Positions 16,104-24,268 of a stretch of 33,489 nucleotides of DNA are shown one piece after another. Position 1 is the first letter of the stretch. Every line of letters starts with the position of its first letter. The translations under genes were made by a program, and so were the position numbers. The stretch lies in assembly GCA_021324535.1 (NCBI GenBank), contig JAJPIU010000049.1:1-33489 (forward strand), written 5' to 3'. The notes under the pieces are model-generated. The model was given only the letters and a program-made list of their open reading frames with translations. It made no database searches and had not been told where the DNA came from. Source of the stretch: Pseudomonadota bacterium. Its GTDB lineage: Bacteria; Chloroflexota; Ktedonobacteria; Ktedonobacterales; JADMIN01.

Positions 16104-16220
16104 ATGAAGGTACGGGCTTCGGTGAAGCCGCGCTGCGAACACTGCAAGGTGATTCGTCGGCATGGCGTGGTGATGATCATTTGTAGCAAAGAGCCAAAGC
16201 ACAAGCAGCGGCAGGGCTAA
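16104..16220 (+). CDS. rpmJ: 50S ribosomal protein L36
   Basis: L36 is the smallest 50S protein and binds zinc. The 38-residue product, [20 protein letters not shown] followed by [18 protein letters not shown], is a complete canonical L36 of the zinc-binding type with the ligands C11, C14, C27 and H32. GGGGAAGT lies just before the ATG. It sits in its usual place between infA and rpsM; gaps of 258 and 95 bases flank it. Confidence 0.97.
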   Translation: MKVRASVKPRCEHCKVIRRHGVVMIICSKEPKHKQRQG

Positions 16221-16315
16221 ACGTTGGCTACGTGAGCCACGGGCGCTGAAAGATGACAGCAGGCGCCGGGCGGTAACTTCGCAGTACGCGGTAGCAGTAG
16301 AGGAGGAGCTGGCTC

Positions 16316-16696
16316 ATGGCCAGAATCGCCGGGATTGACATCCCTCGCGATAAGCGTATCGAGGTCGCGCTCACCTATATCTATGGGATTGGGCCATCTT
16401 CGAGCAAGCAAATTCTGACGCAAACGCGGGTAAGCCCCGACACGCGCGTCAAAGACCTGACGGAGGAAGAGGTCGCGCGCCTCCGCGAGTTTATTGATCG
16501 CAACTACAAGGTAGAGGGTGATCTGCGGCGCGAAGTGGATATGAATATCAAGCGGCTGATCGAGATCCGCTGCTATCGCGGCCTGCGCCATCGCAGCAAT
16601 CTGCCGGTGCATGGTCAGCGCACACGCACCAACGCCCGCACGCGGCGCGGTGTCCGTAAGACGGTGGCTGGCAAGAAGAAGGCCACGAAGAAGTAA
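16316..16696 (+). CDS. rpsM: 30S ribosomal protein S13
   Basis: S13 is at the top of the small-subunit head, where it contacts 23S rRNA and L5 and P-site tRNA through its tail. The 126-residue product has [34 protein letters not shown], the helix-hairpin region ([37 protein letters not shown]) and the C-terminal [19 protein letters not shown] tail. It ends in a Lys/Arg-rich stretch. GAGGAGGAG precedes the ATG. Length is normal. Confidence 0.97.
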   Translation: MARIAGIDIPRDKRIEVALTYIYGIGPSSSKQILTQTRVSPDTRVKDLTEEEVARLREFIDRNYKVEGDLRREVDMNIKRLIEIRCYRGLRHRSNLPVHGQRTRTNARTRRGVRKTVAGKKKATKK

Positions 16697-16718
16697 TTGA
16701 GAAGAGGGTAGCAAGAGC

Positions 16719-17123
16719 ATGGCGGAGAAAACTCCCAAGCGGCCAGTGGGGCGGCAGCGGCGGCGTGAGCGAAAGTCGGTGCCGCGCGGGAAGGCGCACA
16801 TTCGGGCCACATTCAACAACACGCTGGTCACGATCTCCGATCCCAACGGGAACGTGTTGTCATGGAGCAGCGCAGGCGCATCGAACTTCAAGGGGTCGCG
16901 CAAGAGCACACCCTACGCCGCGCAGGTGACTGCCGAGGCGGCGGCGCGCAAGGCGATGGAGCATGGTCTGCGTCAGGTTGAGGTCTATGTGCGTGGCCCC
17001 GGTTCGGGCCGCGAGGCGGCGATCCGCGCGCTCTATGGGGTGGGCCTTCAGGTGGTTTCCATCACCGACGTGACCCCCATCCCTCATAACGGCTGCCGAC
17101 CACCCAAGCGCCGCCGCGTCTAG
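16719..17123 (+). CDS. rpsK: 30S ribosomal protein S11
   Basis: S11 is a platform protein near the Shine-Dalgarno region of 16S rRNA. The 134-residue product has a basic N-terminal arm (residues 1-25) and then [18 protein letters not shown]. It continues [59 protein letters not shown] and the conserved [18 protein letters not shown] end. Length is normal. It starts 22 bases after rpsM with GAGGGTAGCAAGAGC before the ATG. A 423-base gap follows. Confidence 0.97.
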   Translation: MAEKTPKRPVGRQRRRERKSVPRGKAHIRATFNNTLVTISDPNGNVLSWSSAGASNFKGSRKSTPYAAQVTAEAAARKAMEHGLRQVEVYVRGPGSGREAAIRALYGVGLQVVSITDVTPIPHNGCRPPKRRRV

Positions 17124-17546
17124 CGGTTTCCGGTTGGAGGTTAGGTCGCCGTTCCGCATGTCAATCGCGTGCTCGCTATCCGCACTGCGGATGGCTTTTC
17201 CGAGAGATACAGCGTTCCATCGCCTAACCGTCCTGGACGATCTGCTCTCAACAGCGGGGCGTACATGCCTGCGGCTCCCAACGCATGATGCGGCGGGCCG
17301 CCAGCGGCGCGTGAGACGCTTCGGGAACGTCAACTGAACACACAATAGCTTGTCGAAATGACCTGCATACGGCTTCCTGGCGCTGCGGCTGGCGTAGGGA
17401 AGGCTGAAGCGGGGCATTTCACACGATACTTTATGATGCGCTCTTTTGGGAACGCTTACCGGCGAGATGGTCAAGATGGTTCGCTCGATGTGAGCGGAGT
17501 GACCACCGCGCCCGGCCAGAAACGTTTTGGAGGACGAAACAGCTAC
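17124..17546 (+). other. 423-base gap before rpsD with structured RNA potential
   Basis: No convincing gene is seen here; the in-frame open stretch upstream of rpsD (from 17358) has no family similarity that I can recognise. Two nested helices are visible. GGTTAGG (17139-17145) can pair with CCTAACC (17223-17229), enclosing the hairpin ATCCGC (17178-17183)/GCGGAT (17187-17192) with a 3-base loop followed by GGCTTTT. Further downstream lies a TATGAT box at 17432-17437 without a convincing -35. The region may be a regulatory leader for rpsD-rpoA-rplQ (inference). Confidence 0.45.
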
Positions 17547-18173
17547 ATGGCCCGTTATACAGGTCCAGTGTGCCGCATTTGCAGGCGCGAAGGCGAGAAG
17601 CTCTATCTCAAGGGCGATAAATGTTTTACCAAATGCACGCTTGAACGGCGTTCGTCGAAGCCCGGCCAGCATGGAGCGGCCCGCGGACGCAAGCAATCGG
17701 GATACGCCACCCAACTGCGCGAGAAGCAGAAGGTGCGCCGTAGCTATGGTATTCTAGAGCGCCAGTTCCGCCGCCACTTCGAGACGGCGGCGCGTCGTCC
17801 CGGCAAGACGAGCGACAACCTGATCCAACTGCTGGAGACGCGGATGGATAACGTGGTGTATCGCCTGGGCTTTGCCGATTCACGTGCGCAGGCGCGCCAG
17901 TTGGTGACGCATGGCCACTTCCAGCTCAATGGCCACAAGCTGGATATTCCCTCGGCCTTTGTGCGTGCAGGGGATGAGATAGCCGTGCGCCCACACAGCC
18001 GCAACACTGAGTATTTCAAGACACGCGCGCTCATGCTGGCGCAAAAATCCGTTCCGGCATGGCTGCGCGTAGACCCCGACACGCTCAGTGGTCGCGTGTT
18101 GGCGTTGCCAACGCCCGATGAACTGCAACTGCCCTTCAATGAGGCGTTGGTCGTCGAGTATTACCAGCGATAG
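17547..18173 (+). CDS. rpsD: 30S ribosomal protein S4
   Basis: S4 nucleates 16S rRNA folding and lines the mRNA entry channel with S3 and S5. From the ATG at 17547 the product is 208 residues, the usual length. It has the N-terminal [20 protein letters not shown] with Cys pairs C9/C12 and C26/C30 typical of the zinc form. [20 protein letters not shown] follows, then the S4 domain [20 protein letters not shown] with [18 protein letters not shown]. The frame remains open upstream to 17358, but the conserved N-terminus fixes the start; GGAGG lies 13 bases upstream, somewhat far. No added tail is seen on S4, unlike S3 and S5. Confidence 0.96.
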   Translation: MARYTGPVCRICRREGEKLYLKGDKCFTKCTLERRSSKPGQHGAARGRKQSGYATQLREKQKVRRSYGILERQFRRHFETAARRPGKTSDNLIQLLETRMDNVVYRLGFADSRAQARQLVTHGHFQLNGHKLDIPSAFVRAGDEIAVRPHSRNTEYFKTRALMLAQKSVPAWLRVDPDTLSGRVLALPTPDELQLPFNEALVVEYYQR

Positions 18174-18207
18174 TCGTTCCCCACCACAGGTAAAGGAGGG
18201 GATTCCC

Positions 18208-19287
18208 TTGTTAGATATTGCGCTGCCTCGCATTGTGTCAACCGAATCAACCCCCAACTATGGCAGCTACGACATCGAGCCGCTGGAGGCAGGGTATGGC
18301 AGAACCCTGGGCGTCGCGCTCCGCCGCGTCTTGCTGGCGTCTCTGCCGGGGGCTGCGATCACCTCGATCAAGATCGAGGGGGCGCAACATGAGTTTCAAG
18401 ACGTTGAGGGCATCAAAGAGGATGTGACCGACATTGTGCTCAACGTCAAGAAGATTCGCCTGCGCTCCTTCTCTGATCGCCCTGTGACGATGCGCATTGA
18501 CCTTTCCGGTGAGCGGGTAGTGACCGCCGCCGATATTCAAGCGCCCAGCACGGTGGAGATCGTCACGCCCGATGTCTACATCTGCACGCTCGATGGCCCC
18601 GACTCGCATCTCGATATGGAACTGGTTGTCGAGATGGGCAAGGGCTATGTGCCTGCCGAGAGTAAAGAGGGTCAGCCCATCGGCCAGATTCCGATTGATG
18701 CGATCTTTACGCCAGTGCAGAAGGTCAACTACATCGTCGAGAATACGCGCGTCGGCCAGATGACCAACTACGATAAGATCACATTGCAGGTCTGGACGGA
18801 TGGCGCCATCACACCCGATGAGGCGCTGCGCCAGGCGTCGCAGGTGCTCGTGCAGCACTTCCAAATGATCGCCGACCACAGCGAGCCGACCACCGTAGAC
18901 ATTCAGCAGCCTGCCATCGCCAGCCCCTCGACAGCGTATCAGATTCCGCAGAAGATTTATGACACGCCCATCGAGGAGCTTGATCTGACCGTGCGCGCCT
19001 ATAACTGCCTCAAGCGCAGTGGCATCACCAAGGTGGGGCAGGTGTTAACGATGAGCGAGGAAGACTTGCTCGCCGTCCGCAATTTCGGCGGTAAGAGTCT
19101 GAACGAGCTCAAAGACAGCCTGATCGCCCGCCATATGTTGCCCACCGTCGAGGCGGGTGATCTGCAGGAGCAGGGCGAGCAGGATCCTGGCGATGGCGAC
19201 CGCCAGGATCGGCTTGATCGCTCCGACCTCTCATCCATGCTTGGGCTGGATGACGACGTGTTCAGCGACCTGGACGACAACTATTAG
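18208..19287 (+). CDS. rpoA: RNA polymerase subunit alpha
   Basis: Alpha dimerises to start assembly of RNA polymerase. The 359-residue product has the N-terminal domain (LDIALPRIVSTESTPNYGSY, LEAGYGRTLGVALRRVLLAS, PGAAITSIKIEGAQHEF), a linker, and the C-terminal domain with IEELDLTVRAYNCLKRSGI and VRNFGGKSLNELKDSL. Residues about 320-359 form an acidic tail (LGLDDDVFSDLDDNY), longer than usual. The start is TTG at 18208, chosen because AAAGGAGG lies 7 bases upstream and because it yields the conserved MLDIALP start; in-frame starts further upstream lie within rpsD. Confidence 0.96.
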   Translation: MLDIALPRIVSTESTPNYGSYDIEPLEAGYGRTLGVALRRVLLASLPGAAITSIKIEGAQHEFQDVEGIKEDVTDIVLNVKKIRLRSFSDRPVTMRIDLSGERVVTAADIQAPSTVEIVTPDVYICTLDGPDSHLDMELVVEMGKGYVPAESKEGQPIGQIPIDAIFTPVQKVNYIVENTRVGQMTNYDKITLQVWTDGAITPDEALRQASQVLVQHFQMIADHSEPTTVDIQQPAIASPSTAYQIPQKIYDTPIEELDLTVRAYNCLKRSGITKVGQVLTMSEEDLLAVRNFGGKSLNELKDSLIARHMLPTVEAGDLQEQGEQDPGDGDRQDRLDRSDLSSMLGLDDDVFSDLDDNY

Positions 19288-19318
19288 GCCATCTATTGGA
19301 TAAAGAAGAGAAACGTCA

Positions 19319-19945
19319 ATGCGTCACCGAGTTGCGGGTAACCGTATCAACATGCCGGAGCCTCGTCGGCGCGCTGCCATACGCAGCATGATCGAGGGTC
19401 TCTACACACACGAGCATATCCACACCACGCTGGCGCGTGCGAAAGCCGTGCAGGGCGAGGCCGAGCGCCTGATTGCCATCGCCATTCGCGGGCACAACGA
19501 CGCCTGGGCGCACCTCAAAGAGGTGGTGGAAGATGACTACATTGCCGAGCAGGTCTTGGAGATCGCCAAGCGCAAGCGCTTCTCGCTCGATGAGGAGATC
19601 CTCTCGAACGAAGAGCGCGCTGCAATTGGCAAGTTCCCGCTCAGCGATGAGGCGCGCAAGCGCAAAGAAGACGAGTTGGCAGGCCTAAAGAAAGACCTGC
19701 TCGATCTGATCAGTGATCAGGAAGACGCCCAACGCGCGCTGACCGCCGCACGCGAGGCGATGGCGATTGAGGTGCATGCGCGCCGGACGATCCTGAAGCA
19801 TCTGCCACGCGAGCTGGCTGTGAAGAAAATCTTCGAGCAGTTCGTGCCGCGCTACGCCGACCGCAAGGGTGGCTATACGCGCGTGCTGAAGCTAGGCCGC
19901 CGCAAAGGCGACGCCGCCGAGATCGCCCGGCTGGAACTGGTCTAG
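19319..19945 (+). CDS. rplQ: 50S ribosomal protein L17 with ~85-residue charged insertion
   Basis: L17 is located near the tunnel exit region of the 50S subunit and is required for assembly. The N-terminal core ([20 protein letters not shown], then [20 protein letters not shown]) and the C-terminal core ([50 protein letters not shown]) are clear. Between about residues 59 and 150 there are about 85 extra residues: highly charged, helix-prone, and including a heptad-like [20 protein letters not shown] stretch. L17 proteins of most bacteria are 115-130 residues; this one is 208. GAAGAGAAAC lies before the ATG. Confidence 0.96.
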   Translation: MRHRVAGNRINMPEPRRRAAIRSMIEGLYTHEHIHTTLARAKAVQGEAERLIAIAIRGHNDAWAHLKEVVEDDYIAEQVLEIAKRKRFSLDEEILSNEERAAIGKFPLSDEARKRKEDELAGLKKDLLDLISDQEDAQRALTAAREAMAIEVHARRTILKHLPRELAVKKIFEQFVPRYADRKGGYTRVLKLGRRKGDAAEIARLELV

Positions 19946-19972
19946 CGGCTACCCTGGCAGGTGGAGCGTCGT

Positions 19973-20854
19973 ATGGCTGGCGCGGAACAGGCTGGACAGG
20001 CTGACACGGTGGAGCAGTCGGAGTACACAACGCTGGCAGCGCTTGTCGCCTACGACGGAACGCGCTTTGTCGGCTTCCAACGCCAGGTGGCTGAGCGCGG
20101 GTCAACTGTACAAGGGGCGCTTGAAGCCGCGATCAACCGTATCGCCAGGAAGGCGCAGGCGGGAGAGATGATCTCGCTGGCGGCGGCTGGCCGCACGGAT
20201 AGTGGGGTACACGCCGCCGGGCAGGTGATCAGCTTTCAGACGCGCGCATGGCTCGACGCTGACGCCTGGCTGCGGGCGCTGAATGCGCTGACGCCGCCGG
20301 ACATTGGCATCCGCGCAGTGCGACAGGTTGCGCCAGGGTTTCACGCGCGCAAGAGCGCGCTGGCCCGGCGCTATCGCTATCGCATCATCTGCACACCCAA
20401 CAAGGAGCCGCTCCGCGAACGCTACGCCTGGCGAGTGGCGCAACGGCTCGATGTAGACGCGATGAATCGCGCGGCGGGCGAGTTGCTTGGTGAGCATGAT
20501 TTCGCGGCGTTTGGTTCAAGCCCGTGGGATCGGCCAGCCGAGGGGTATCGCGCGCATACCGTGCGCAGGCTGACGCTCTCGCGGTGCGCCTGGGCCATGT
20601 CGCTAGCGCCGTTTGGCGGCGTGATCACGCCGCCGGATGAGATCGTCTGTGAGTTCACTGCGAACGCTTTCCTGACAGGGATGGTGCGGCGCATTGTCGG
20701 GACGCTGGCGCTGGTAGGCCAAAGCAGATTGAGCATTGACGACGTGCGCGGCATTCTGGCGGCGCGCGAGAAGGCGCATCCGGGGGCGGCGGCTCCGCCA
20801 CAGGGCCTCTGTCTCACTCAGGTGGACTATCCTACCGAGTGGGGCTTATGGTAA
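19973..20854 (+). CDS. truA: tRNA pseudouridine(38-40) synthase TruA
   Basis: TruA converts U38-U40 of tRNA anticodon arms to pseudouridine. The product is 293 residues. The catalytic Asp is D76 in AAAGRTDSGVHAAGQVISF. Other family motifs are LVAYDGTRFVGFQRQ, STVQGALEAAINRI, FHARKSALARRYRYRI and, near the end, ANAFLTGMVRRIVGTLALVG. The ATG at 19973 follows GGTGGAG; an in-frame GTG at 19961 is possible. It occupies the frequent position between rplQ and rplM. A stretch at about residues 215-225 (APFGGVITPPDE) is slightly longer than in compact homologues. Confidence 0.95.
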   Translation: MAGAEQAGQADTVEQSEYTTLAALVAYDGTRFVGFQRQVAERGSTVQGALEAAINRIARKAQAGEMISLAAAGRTDSGVHAAGQVISFQTRAWLDADAWLRALNALTPPDIGIRAVRQVAPGFHARKSALARRYRYRIICTPNKEPLRERYAWRVAQRLDVDAMNRAAGELLGEHDFAAFGSSPWDRPAEGYRAHTVRRLTLSRCAWAMSLAPFGGVITPPDEIVCEFTANAFLTGMVRRIVGTLALVGQSRLSIDDVRGILAAREKAHPGAAAPPQGLCLTQVDYPTEWGLW

Positions 20855-20939
20855 GATGATAAAATAGAGTAACATCCGCACGACGAACCGTATTGATACG
20901 CGCCGCGCGTGCGCGTAACACTTGGAGTTACAGGTAAAC

Positions 20940-21494
20940 ATGAACCCAAACCCAAAGACGTATAGCGCCACGCGCGCAGAGCTGAGGCCGCGCTGGTATG
21001 TGATTGACGCCAACAACCTGGTGTTGGGGCGCGTGGCGAGCGAGGTGGCGACGATCCTGCGTGGCAAATACAAGCCGACGTTCACGCCCCATCTGAATTG
21101 TGGCGATTTTGTGATCGTCATCAACGCCGCAAAGATTGATGTGACCCGCAACCGGCGCGACCAGAAGATTTACTTCCGCCACACGCAGTATCCCGGTGGC
21201 GTGAAGACCGAGACGCTCCGGCAGGCGCTCGAACGCCATCCTGAGCGGGTGATCGAGCACGCCGTACGCGGGATGCTGCCTCACAACCGGCTGGGCGCCG
21301 ATATGCTTGGCCGTCTCAAGGTGTACGCCGGGCCAACGCATCCGCATCAGGCGCAGCAACCCATCCCCTGGACTCATCCCACGATTGAGGACTTCTTGCA
21401 GGCTGAGGCAGAGACGCAGGCCAGCGACGAAGCCGACGAAGTTGATGAGGCCGATGAAGCGACTGAGACCGAAGAGACCACTACCGAAGAGTAG
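20940..21494 (+). CDS. rplM: 50S ribosomal protein L13 with acidic tail
   Basis: L13 is an early-assembly 50S protein. The core (residues about 8-146) shows RPRWYVIDANNLVLGRVASE, ATILRGKYKPTFTPHLNCGD, VIVINAAKIDVT, RHTQYPGGVKTETLRQAL and RGMLPHNRLGADMLGRLKVY. Residues 147-184 are an extra tail dominated by Glu, Asp, Ala and Thr. Typical L13 is 142-150 residues. The ATG at 20940 is chosen over the in-frame TTG at 20922 as it gives a normal N-terminus; the upstream GGAG is 12 bases away and weak. It is paired with rpsI as in nearly all bacteria. Confidence 0.95.
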   Translation: MNPNPKTYSATRAELRPRWYVIDANNLVLGRVASEVATILRGKYKPTFTPHLNCGDFVIVINAAKIDVTRNRRDQKIYFRHTQYPGGVKTETLRQALERHPERVIEHAVRGMLPHNRLGADMLGRLKVYAGPTHPHQAQQPIPWTHPTIEDFLQAEAETQASDEADEVDEADEATETEETTTEE

Positions 21495-21526
21495 GGCTGA
21501 AAGATAATCAGGTGGAGGCTTAAGCA

Positions 21527-21931
21527 GTGGCGGAAGCGAAACGAGCGTATTTTTACGGGACGGGGCGGCGCAAGACGGCGGTGGCGCGTGTGCGGCTATA
21601 TCCCAATGGCAATGGAACGATTATGGTGAACGGGCGCAACGTTGACCAATATCTTGGTCGCGAAGTGCTGGTAATGTTGGCGCGTAGCCCGTTGCGTTTG
21701 CTGGAACATGGCGATCAGTTCGATGTTTCTGCGCGGGTGATCGGCGGCGGTGTGAGCGGCCAAGCGGGGGCGATCCGCCACGGCATCGCGCGGGCGTTGG
21801 TGCGCGCCGATGAGGAGAACAAGCCGGTGATGCGCAGGGCAGGCTTCCTCACTCGCGATTCGCGCATGAAGGAACGCAAGAAGTATGGCCTCAAGCGCGC
21901 CCGCAAGGCCCCGCAGTATACCAAGCGGTAG
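21527..21931 (+). CDS. rpsI: 30S ribosomal protein S9
   Basis: S9 is a head protein whose C-terminal tail reaches the P-site tRNA. The 134-residue product shows [57 protein letters not shown] and the conserved end [15 protein letters not shown]. The start is GTG at 21527 with GGTGGAGG at 21511-21518, a strong site. It is the last gene of the long ribosomal cluster and is followed by a clear terminator 30 bases later. Confidence 0.97.
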   Translation: MAEAKRAYFYGTGRRKTAVARVRLYPNGNGTIMVNGRNVDQYLGREVLVMLARSPLRLLEHGDQFDVSARVIGGGVSGQAGAIRHGIARALVRADEENKPVMRRAGFLTRDSRMKERKKYGLKRARKAPQYTKR

Positions 21932-21960
21932 GCTGTGAGGCTTGCGCGACGTTACTCTTC

Positions 21961-21989
21961 TCCCCTCTCTTCCAAGAGAGGGGATTTTT
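21961..21989 (+). terminator. Rho-independent terminator of the ribosomal cluster
   Basis: TCCCCTCTC (21961-21969) pairs with GAGAGGGGA (21976-21984) across a 6-base loop and is followed directly by TTTTT. It sits 30 bases after the rpsI stop and closes the forward cluster. Confidence 0.9.
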
Positions 21990-22094
21990 GTTGCATAGTT
22001 CCATCAACGCACCTGCGCGTAAGAATTGTCGCCATAGCTGAGACGGCACAGAGAGCGCCAGCACGCTCCCTATTGAGAGAGGAGCGAGAATATC

Positions 22095-22681
22095 ATGTCG
22101 CAAAATGAAACATTTGTCGGCGCTGCCAAGTTCTTTCTCCCCGCTGAATACTTCCCAGCGGCGGTCAGCGCGTTGCGCCAGGAGGCAGAGGCTGACCCTA
22201 ACGGTATCTTCAGCGTATCTTCAGCGCAGCGGACGATATCCTGGCTATCCTTGCGGATACCGAGCCAAAGGAGGCGATCAGGCGATGTTTTGACGCCTGT
22301 CGATGGAGACTCCGATTCGACACGAATGGCGATATCGACAATCTTTGGCTTACCTATGACGGTAGCCTCTATGGAGATACAAACTTTGATCCGCTCTTTT
22401 ATTCAATAGCGTCTATTCAATAGCGCCGTATGTGCGCGAAGGGTCATACATCTCCTTCGTGAGTACAGGAGGAGCCGCATATGCTTACCATTTTCGTGGC
22501 GGAAAATGCTTGAACATCGCCCTGGTAGACCCCAATTGGCCAAGATCGCGTTCCCCTCAAAAGGAACCTTATGGAGCGCATACGGGCGTATCTGCTGGCG
22601 AGCGATGTTGAGGGGAACGGCACGGGGACGGCGCTGGCGGATGAAATAGCAAGCACGCTTCGCGCGTTTGAGACGAGCTGA
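22095..22681 (+). pseudogene. Broken gene for an unrecognised small protein
   Basis: An ATG with GAGAGGAGCG upstream opens a frame (MSQNETFVGAAKFFLPAEYF onward) that is broken twice by short tandem duplications. At 22205-22226 TATCTTCAGCG occurs twice in a row (11 bp); at 22398-22425 a 14-bp unit ending TATTCAATAGCG occurs twice with one mismatch. Removing one copy of each restores a continuous product: ADPNGIFSAADDILAILADT, FDTNGDIDNLWLTYDGSLYG, then FYSIAPYVREGSYISFVSTG and AYAYHFRGGKCLNI. The frame appears to shift once more near 22530-22560, after which KRNLMERIRAYLLASDVEGN and ALADEIASTLRAFETS run to a stop at 22679-22681. I do not recognise the family. It may be inactive, phase-variable or the result of sequence error; the duplications argue for real slippage. 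Confidence 0.65.
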
Positions 22682-22711
22682 TTATGTGTCCCGAAGCGTC
22701 AGCGATTGATG

Positions 22712-23599
22712 TTAGCTCAGTACAGTTTCCGAAGGCTCTTGTACCAGCGTGACAGCGCCGACCAGGGGAGCGTTCTCGCCAAGCGCGGCGGGGAGCAGAC
22801 GTAGCGTTGCGTTGCGCAGGGAGTTATCTACGCTGGCTTGAAGCGCAGGGAGCAGCGACGGACGATGGATAGCGATGGCGCCGCCAACGGCGCTGGCCTC
22901 CACCCGCGTCAGGTTCACCAGATTGACCAGTCCCAGCGCCAGCTTTTCCACAAAGGTCGCCCAGAACGCCTGATCGTCAATCTCCTCGATGGGGCGTTTG
23001 TAACGCAGGGCGACCTGGCGTCCGCCTGTGAAGGTTTCCAGGCAGCCGATTTGGCCGCACAGGCAGGGGAGGGTATCGCCATCCACACGCTGGTGGCCAA
23101 ACTCGATGGAAAGCGCCAGCCCGGTTGCGCCCTGGCCCAGATAGACGGCGGCGCCCGTGCCGGTGGAAAGTGTCAGGTAGGCGCATCGCTCGTAGGCCGC
23201 CAGCGCGCCGTAGTGTTTCTCACCAAGCAGCCCGCAGATGGTATCGTGCGCCAACCTCACAGGGACGCCATAGAGCGCCGCGAGATCGCCTGCCAATGGG
23301 CGCCCCACGTAGTTGGGCAGGTTGGGTGCGACGGCGACGGACGATCCATCGCGAGTGACGCGCCCGCCAATGGAGACGCCAACGCCTGCCAGCGATATAT
23401 TTTGCCCCTCGTTCGCCCGCCAGCGCATCAACTCCATGCCAAGACGTGTGAGCTGCGCATTGTACGCCTGCTCGGTTGGGAACGACGCAATCGTGGTGAT
23501 AGCTGGCGGCGCAGTTTGCTCCGTTGGGAGATCGCAGATGGCGATGCGGGTGGAGGTACCGCCAATATCCAGACAGAGGATGAGGGGCGCGCTGGGCAT
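22712..23599 (-). CDS. ROK-family sugar kinase / glucokinase-like
   Basis: ROK kinases phosphorylate hexoses with ATP, or act as sugar-binding repressors when fused to a DNA-binding domain, which is absent here. The 295-residue product has the phosphate-1 motif LDIGGTSTRIA (residues 10-20), catalytic-Asp position D119 (VRLAHDTICGLLGE), the STGTGA motif at 145-150 and the ROK zinc site H169, C179, C181 and C186 (GH then CLCGQIGC). All expected key residues are therefore present; the usual N before the catalytic Asp is His. The ATG at 23599 follows CAGGAGG on the minus strand; an in-frame TTG at 23632 is less likely. Substrate cannot be decided from sequence; it may be glucose, N-acetylmannosamine or another sugar. 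Confidence 0.88.
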   Translation of the reverse strand: MPSAPLILCLDIGGTSTRIAICDLPTEQTAPPAITTIASFPTEQAYNAQLTRLGMELMRWRANEGQNISLAGVGVSIGGRVTRDGSSVAVAPNLPNYVGRPLAGDLAALYGVPVRLAHDTICGLLGEKHYGALAAYERCAYLTLSTGTGAAVYLGQGATGLALSIEFGHQRVDGDTLPCLCGQIGCLETFTGGRQVALRYKRPIEEIDDQAFWATFVEKLALGLVNLVNLTRVEASAVGGAIAIHRPSLLPALQASVDNSLRNATLRLLPAALGENAPLVGAVTLVQEPSETVLS

Positions 23600-23657
23600 A
23601 TGGAGGGCCTCCTGGCGGAGTCGCTGGGGCAAAGGTGAAGATGTAGAGATATATGGG

Positions 23658-24086
23658 CTAACCGGCAGGGTTTGGAGCGCGTCCTCTTATGCTTTCCAGG
23701 GGAATATCCGGCTCGTCTGATTTATCCAGTTCATCCGGTGTATCGGCCTGGCTGGCGTCTGCTTTGCTTTGGGAGTGGCGCCAGCAGCGTGTGCGACTGG
23801 CAAGGCATTTATCCTGCTCGGCCCAGCTTTCGGGTGGGGTGTTCATCAGGCAAAACACCTGATACATCGGCTCGCCTGCCTCAGGCTCACTATGGGGAAA
23901 CCATCGCTCGCGATAGTAGGGGCAGCCATGTCGGTGCCGCCGCCAGTCTATGCTTTCGCGTGGGTCGCGGATGACCTGCCCCCAGGTAGGCGTTTCATGT
24001 TCCTGTCGGCTCTGTTGGCTGTGGCGCTCATCTTGCCGCTGGCGCTCTCTCTGCTGTTCTCGTTGCTTTTGGCGTGTCTGGTTCAC
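23658..24086 (-). CDS. Hypothetical protein with four spaced cysteines
   Basis: The 142-residue product starts with GTG, with AGGGGCGAGCG upstream. It has three parts: a Gln/Arg/Glu-rich charged N-terminus (residues 1-35), a compact central region (about 50-103) and an acidic, Asp/Ser-rich C-terminus. The central region holds C55, C79, C94 and C101 in HGCPYYRERWFPHSEP, MYQVFCLMNTPP and KCLASRTRCWR, spaced as expected for a metal or Fe-S site. It lies 58 bases upstream of the ROK gene on the same strand, so the two may be co-transcribed. I do not recognise a named family. Coding is supported by the well-placed ribosome-binding site and the low-redundancy Cys-rich core, but not proven. Confidence 0.6.
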   Translation of the reverse strand: MNQTRQKQREQQRERQRQDERHSQQSRQEHETPTWGQVIRDPRESIDWRRHRHGCPYYRERWFPHSEPEAGEPMYQVFCLMNTPPESWAEQDKCLASRTRCWRHSQSKADASQADTPDELDKSDEPDIPLESIRGRAPNPAG

Positions 24087-24268
24087 CGCTCGCCCCTTTG
24101 GAAACTCGCTTCGTCGGGTTGGTCATGATCGTCTGGCATTGTATGGCGTCGCCTGGCTGCTGCTCTATCGAGTGTTGGGCGAGGGCGCGACAAGACCATT
24201 ATATCCCGATTTGGCGCCGGACGCAAAGGGGTCGTGAACGGTTGATGCGCTGGCGTCCTGTATACGGC

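Noticed and set aside
17134..17337. Small plus-strand gene in the rpsK-rpsD gap
   Set aside because: The frame has no recognisable content and no convincing start context, and it covers the proposed RNA helices; there is no support for coding.
22838..23638. Plus-strand frame of 266 codons opposite the ROK kinase
   Set aside because: The minus-strand ROK protein has complete motifs and a ribosome-binding site; the plus frame shows none.
23769..24128. Plus-strand frame with a hydrophobic stretch (possible membrane protein)
   Set aside because: The minus-strand frame at the same place has a good ribosome-binding site and an ordered Cys core; the hydrophobic run is the antisense of its Gln/Arg-rich N-terminus.
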